Made by a program: the position numbers and the translations under genes | Notes under the pieces: generated by a model | Seen by the model: the letters and a program-made list of their open reading frames with translations, nothing else | Told to the model about the DNA's origin: nothing | The model's database searches: none | Shown here: piece by piece, positions 61,125 to 64,000 of the stretch | Layout of the letters: each line of letters begins with the position of its first letter | Numbering within the stretch: position 1 is the stretch's first letter | Assembly: GCF_002179555.1 (NCBI RefSeq) | Contig: NZ_NHOU01000011.1 | Location: forward strand, 1 to 64,000 | Length of the DNA: 64,000 nt | Direction of reading: 5' to 3' | Source: Salinicola salarius | GTDB taxonomy: Bacteria; Pseudomonadota; Gammaproteobacteria; Pseudomonadales; Halomonadaceae

Positions 61125-62943
61125 AGGAGAGCGCCCGGCGCTGCCGGGCGAGCCAGTCCAGGGCGCCCTCCGAGGCGAGCCACTGGTCGCGCATCAGCTG
61201 GCGATACTGCCACGCCTCCGCGCGCGTGCCCGGCTCCGGCATATCGTCGCCGAGCCGTGCCGGCCGCGGGCGGTCTTCGCACAGGATCGGCAATATGTAG
61301 GGATTGGCCGAATAGACCTCGCGCAGCACGGCGAGCGCGTCCTCCCGACGCGACAGGCGATAGAGCGCCAGTACCCGGCCCATCTGCACGCCCAGCATCT
61401 CGGTTCCTTCCGGCCCCTGTTCGCTGACCGCCAGCGCCTGTTCGTCGTTGCCCTCACGCAGCAACTGGTCGATCACCAGCTCGCGCAGGCCCAGGCTGTC
61501 CTCCTCGTCCAGCGCCAGCAGCCGCTGCGCCAGCTTCCGCGCCTCCTGCCCCGCGCCACGCTCCATGCCGATGACCAGCGCCAGGCCGGTTCGCAGCAGC
61601 GTCGCGTTGTCCGCATCATGCCAGGAAAAGCTGCCACCGGCGTCCTCGAGCTGGTTGAGCCAGAAGCCGTAGCGCTCCGCCAGCGGCGTGAAGAAGGTAT
61701 CGACCATCCAGGGCAGGCTGCCGAAGCGACTGGCCAGCGCCAGGGTCAGCGCCTGCATCACGCGCGGCGCGTCCAGCCATTCCGGGTTGGCGCACAGCGC
61801 CTGCAGCCACTGCAGCGCCGTTACCCACGGGTCGCCCAGAAACCCGAGCGCGGCATCTTCGTCGATCTCGACCTCGCAGGCATCGGCCCAGCCGCGGTAG
61901 AGCGATGCCTCGCGAGAGCTGGGCTCGTACAGCAGCGCCCCTTCCTCGGAGTGGGTCAGTTCGAGACGGGGCGGACGCTGCTGGGTATGCAGCAGCGCCT
62001 GCAGCGCCGTCAACGGGCCGGCCAACGCCTCCTCGGAGTGGATGACCTGCTCCGCCAGCGCCGCCTGAGGGTCGTCGGCCAGCTCGGCGATGAATTCGAG
62101 CTGATCCGGGTCCAGGTGGTGCTGGCGCGACAGCCGTCGCCACCAGAAGGCCGCGCGCTGACGCGCCTTGCCGACATTGCCTTCGTGAAGCAGTACCATC
62201 GCCTCGATATACGCCAGCGATGGTGAATCCGGCAGGGTTCGCTGGGCGCTCTGGAAGGCGTCCCGCGCGCTGGCCAGATCGCCGCTGTCCAGATGCATCA
62301 GGCACAACCGCTCGAGGGCGGCACCCCGCAGGAACCCCGGCCCCTCGGCCATCACTTTCTCGACCAATGCCGCTCGCTTGCGATGGAAGCCGCGCTCCTG
62401 ATAGAGATCGACCAGGATTTCGAAGGCCGGCTCGATCTGCTCTTCCAGCGCCTCCCAGTCGCGATCGCCGGCAAACAGCGACTCCAGAATCTGCTGGGCG
62501 CGGCCGTTGTTGCCACTCTCCGCCGAGACGATGCCGGCTTCCAGCAGCGCCTGCGGCGGCGCCTTGCGGCTGTCCAGCGCGGCCTTCAGCGTCTCGCCAC
62601 GCCACTCGCGCAGCGACAGCATCCACATCAGATGCCCGGGAATGACGCTGGGCATCTCGACTCGCGCACAGCAGTCGCGATAGAGCCGTCCGGAGTCGCA
62701 CCAGCAGGGTTCGTCCCGCTTCGGCTCCGCCAGCGGCTCGGTATCGAAGTCGCGCCGGACCAGCGGGGTCTGATTCCAGATGAGCGGAGCGAGCGCCTGG
62801 GCCAGATCGAGACTGCCGCCGCAATGTTCGACCCCCTCGGCTCGGGCCCATGCCATCATCGTCGGGTAATATTCATTGGCGCGAATCGCCTCGAGGGCAC
62901 CGCTGGCAAAACCCAGCAGCTGTTCGACCCAAGCTGTCAGCAT
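61123..62943 (-). CDS. SEC-C motif protein with TPR-like repeats
   Basis: 606 aa, soluble. A SEC-C zinc motif (CWCDSGRLYRDCC: Cys80, Cys82, Cys91, Cys92) lies near the N-terminus; the remainder is helical with TPR-like repeats (for example DSGDLASARDAFQSAQRTLPDSPSLAYIEAMVLLHEGNVGKARQRAA and REDALAVLREVYSANPYI). The function is unknown; SEC-C modules are often found on proteins that contact the translocase or on poorly known regulators. It is divergent from the last gene and converges with ampG. Confidence 0.82.
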   Translation of the reverse strand: MLTAWVEQLLGFASGALEAIRANEYYPTMMAWARAEGVEHCGGSLDLAQALAPLIWNQTPLVRRDFDTEPLAEPKRDEPCWCDSGRLYRDCCARVEMPSVIPGHLMWMLSLREWRGETLKAALDSRKAPPQALLEAGIVSAESGNNGRAQQILESLFAGDRDWEALEEQIEPAFEILVDLYQERGFHRKRAALVEKVMAEGPGFLRGAALERLCLMHLDSGDLASARDAFQSAQRTLPDSPSLAYIEAMVLLHEGNVGKARQRAAFWWRRLSRQHHLDPDQLEFIAELADDPQAALAEQVIHSEEALAGPLTALQALLHTQQRPPRLELTHSEEGALLYEPSSREASLYRGWADACEVEIDEDAALGFLGDPWVTALQWLQALCANPEWLDAPRVMQALTLALASRFGSLPWMVDTFFTPLAERYGFWLNQLEDAGGSFSWHDADNATLLRTGLALVIGMERGAGQEARKLAQRLLALDEEDSLGLRELVIDQLLREGNDEQALAVSEQGPEGTEMLGVQMGRVLALYRLSRREDALAVLREVYSANPYILPILCEDRPRPARLGDDMPEPGTRAEAWQYRQLMRDQWLASEGALDWLARQRRALS

Positions 62944-63093
62944 GGCATTCCTCCGTTTTCTGGCCTCATCCTAGCACGCCGGGCAACGGCGCTGGCGAGT
63001 GCCGGCATGGGGTGATAATTTAGCCGCCGCTTGCCCTATCGTGACTAGCCGACCGCCGTACCCACCCACCGTCGTCACCAGAGAGGAGCGCCC

Positions 63094-64000
63094 GTGCTCT
63101 TGCCGATTCCGTTTCGTCGCCCTTCGCCGTCGGCCGCCAGCGATGCACCACAGGTAAGGCTGGAACGGGAAGGCCGTGACGAGATTCGGCGCATCACCGC
63201 GGCGGTCGAGAAAGTTCCCTGGACCGTCAGCCTGCTGCAGATCCTGTGGACCGCCGGGCCGGTCACCCTGCTGGGCGCCTGGGGCGGCTACCTGCTGGGC
63301 TACGGCAAGGCGCCGACGCTCGAGAACTACATCTTCTTCATTTCGTTCACGGTCATCACCGGCGCGGCGGGGATCATCGCCAATCTTCTGCATCACCTGA
63401 CAGGCGGGAGACGGCTGGAACGGACCTCGAGTCGCATCGAGCGCGTCATCAAGACGCTGCCGGAGTTGCTGCTGGCGACGCGCAATCTCATCGTTGAAAG
63501 CCTCGAGGGCGATGCCCGGCGCCGTGAAGCGGCCGCCATGCTGCTGCGCAAGCAGGACCTGTCGCCGGAAGGCGTCGAACTGGCAGCGCTCGAACTGCTG
63601 GACGATCACGAGAGCGCGCGCGTGATCGGCCAGATCGATGTCTACCGCCGGGTGGGCCTGCACGCGCGTGTCAGCGATCTGGTCGAGATCTACCGCGACG
63701 ACATCGAACCCCGCCTCACCGAACTGTACGAGCTCGCGCCGGTGGCGATCACCCTGCTGCGCGAGCGCTTCGAAGGGCACGCCCCGGACCCGCGCTACGG
63801 TGTGCCGCGCGACGAGCACTTCATCGAACGGGTCATGGCCGCCATCGAGCACGACAACGACCTGCTGATGACGCTGCAGGACGTCGAAGAGATGGTGATC
63901 CTGGCGTTCGAACTGATCAGCGGCCGGGAGATTCCGGTGCTGTCGTTCGAATATCGCGGACGCTGGAAGCTGGCCCGGGCGTTCGACAGTCTCGAGGAAG
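63094..64000 (+). CDS. Membrane protein of unknown function (3' end beyond the window)
   Basis: Open frame from a GTG at 63094 (GAGAGGAGCG upstream) to the window edge with no stop, at least 302 codons. Two transmembrane helices (about residues 50-70 and 77-98: LLGAWGGYLLGYG and YIFFISFTVITGAAGIIANLL) follow a basic N-terminus; the rest is charged and helical with no recognisable motif. I do not recognise the family. Confidence 0.8.
   Translation, partial: MLLPIPFRRPSPSAASDAPQVRLEREGRDEIRRITAAVEKVPWTVSLLQILWTAGPVTLLGAWGGYLLGYGKAPTLENYIFFISFTVITGAAGIIANLLHHLTGGRRLERTSSRIERVIKTLPELLLATRNLIVESLEGDARRREAAAMLLRKQDLSPEGVELAALELLDDHESARVIGQIDVYRRVGLHARVSDLVEIYRDDIEPRLTELYELAPVAITLLRERFEGHAPDPRYGVPRDEHFIERVMAAIEHDNDLLMTLQDVEEMVILAFELISGREIPVLSFEYRGRWKLARAFDSLEE

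Noticed and set aside
59906-61282. 458-codon open frame antisense to ampG
   Set aside because: A GC-rich shadow frame (His/Gln/Asp-rich composition) opposite a well-supported transporter gene.

Overview
The window is about 64 kb of GC-rich (roughly 63-65 %) bacterial chromosome, densely coding, with no rRNA, tRNA, CRISPR array or transposase gene that I could recognise. Gene content and order point to a motile gammaproteobacterium, most probably Halomonadaceae (Halomonas/Salinicola type). The evidence is enterobacterial-style flagellar operons, a mltD-gloB-yafS-rnhA-dnaQ block, the YejABEF transporter, an MvaT-type H-NS protein and RfaH. The species is an inference from gene content only.

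Layout. 1-3.7 kb: a TPP riboswitch followed by a thiamine-precursor ABC transporter (thiZ-thiX-thiY), with a divergent kinase-like gene. 3.7-13.8 kb: housekeeping and repair genes (cho, esterase, yhhQ, an ArsR-family repressor with two perfect inverted repeats at its promoter, sohB, an SCP2 protein, nudC-dnaQ-rnhA-yafS, gloB, mltD). 13.9-19.6 kb: yejABEF peptide/microcin C importer. 19.7-22.3 kb: rsuA, yafV omega-amidase, rarD.

22.4-48 kb is a nearly complete structural flagellar locus. fliE is divergent from fliFGHIJKLMNOPQR. This converges tail-to-tail, across a strong bidirectional terminator, with flgBCDEFGHIJKL. flgA-flgM-flgN lies divergent beyond flgB. FliA (sigma-28) promoters with good matches precede flgM and flgKL. 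A 269-bp element with 20-bp terminal inverted repeats and two large internal palindromes, looking like a MITE (non-autonomous repeat), starts exactly at the fliK stop codon and separates fliK from fliL. Flagellin, cap, motor, master-regulator and export-gate flh genes are not here.

48-64 kb: mvaT, a membrane diguanylate cyclase preceded by a possible coupled leader ORF, a tightly overlapping satD-DUF3307-amiD operon behind a palindrome-rich AT-rich promoter region, an XRE-cupin regulator/benE pair with two perfect 16-bp operators, a lipoprotein, a Yip1-family protein, proS, a lytic transglycosylase, slyD, rfaH, ampG, a SEC-C protein and a membrane-protein gene cut by the window end.

A recurring oddity is short (12-21 bp) tandem duplications that cover or lie just beyond stop codons (yafS, yafV, flgL, flgF, the lipoprotein, slyD, the SEC-C gene; also the in-frame fliH tail), with others in intergenic gaps. 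It is seen too often here to look accidental, and I do not know a described explanation.
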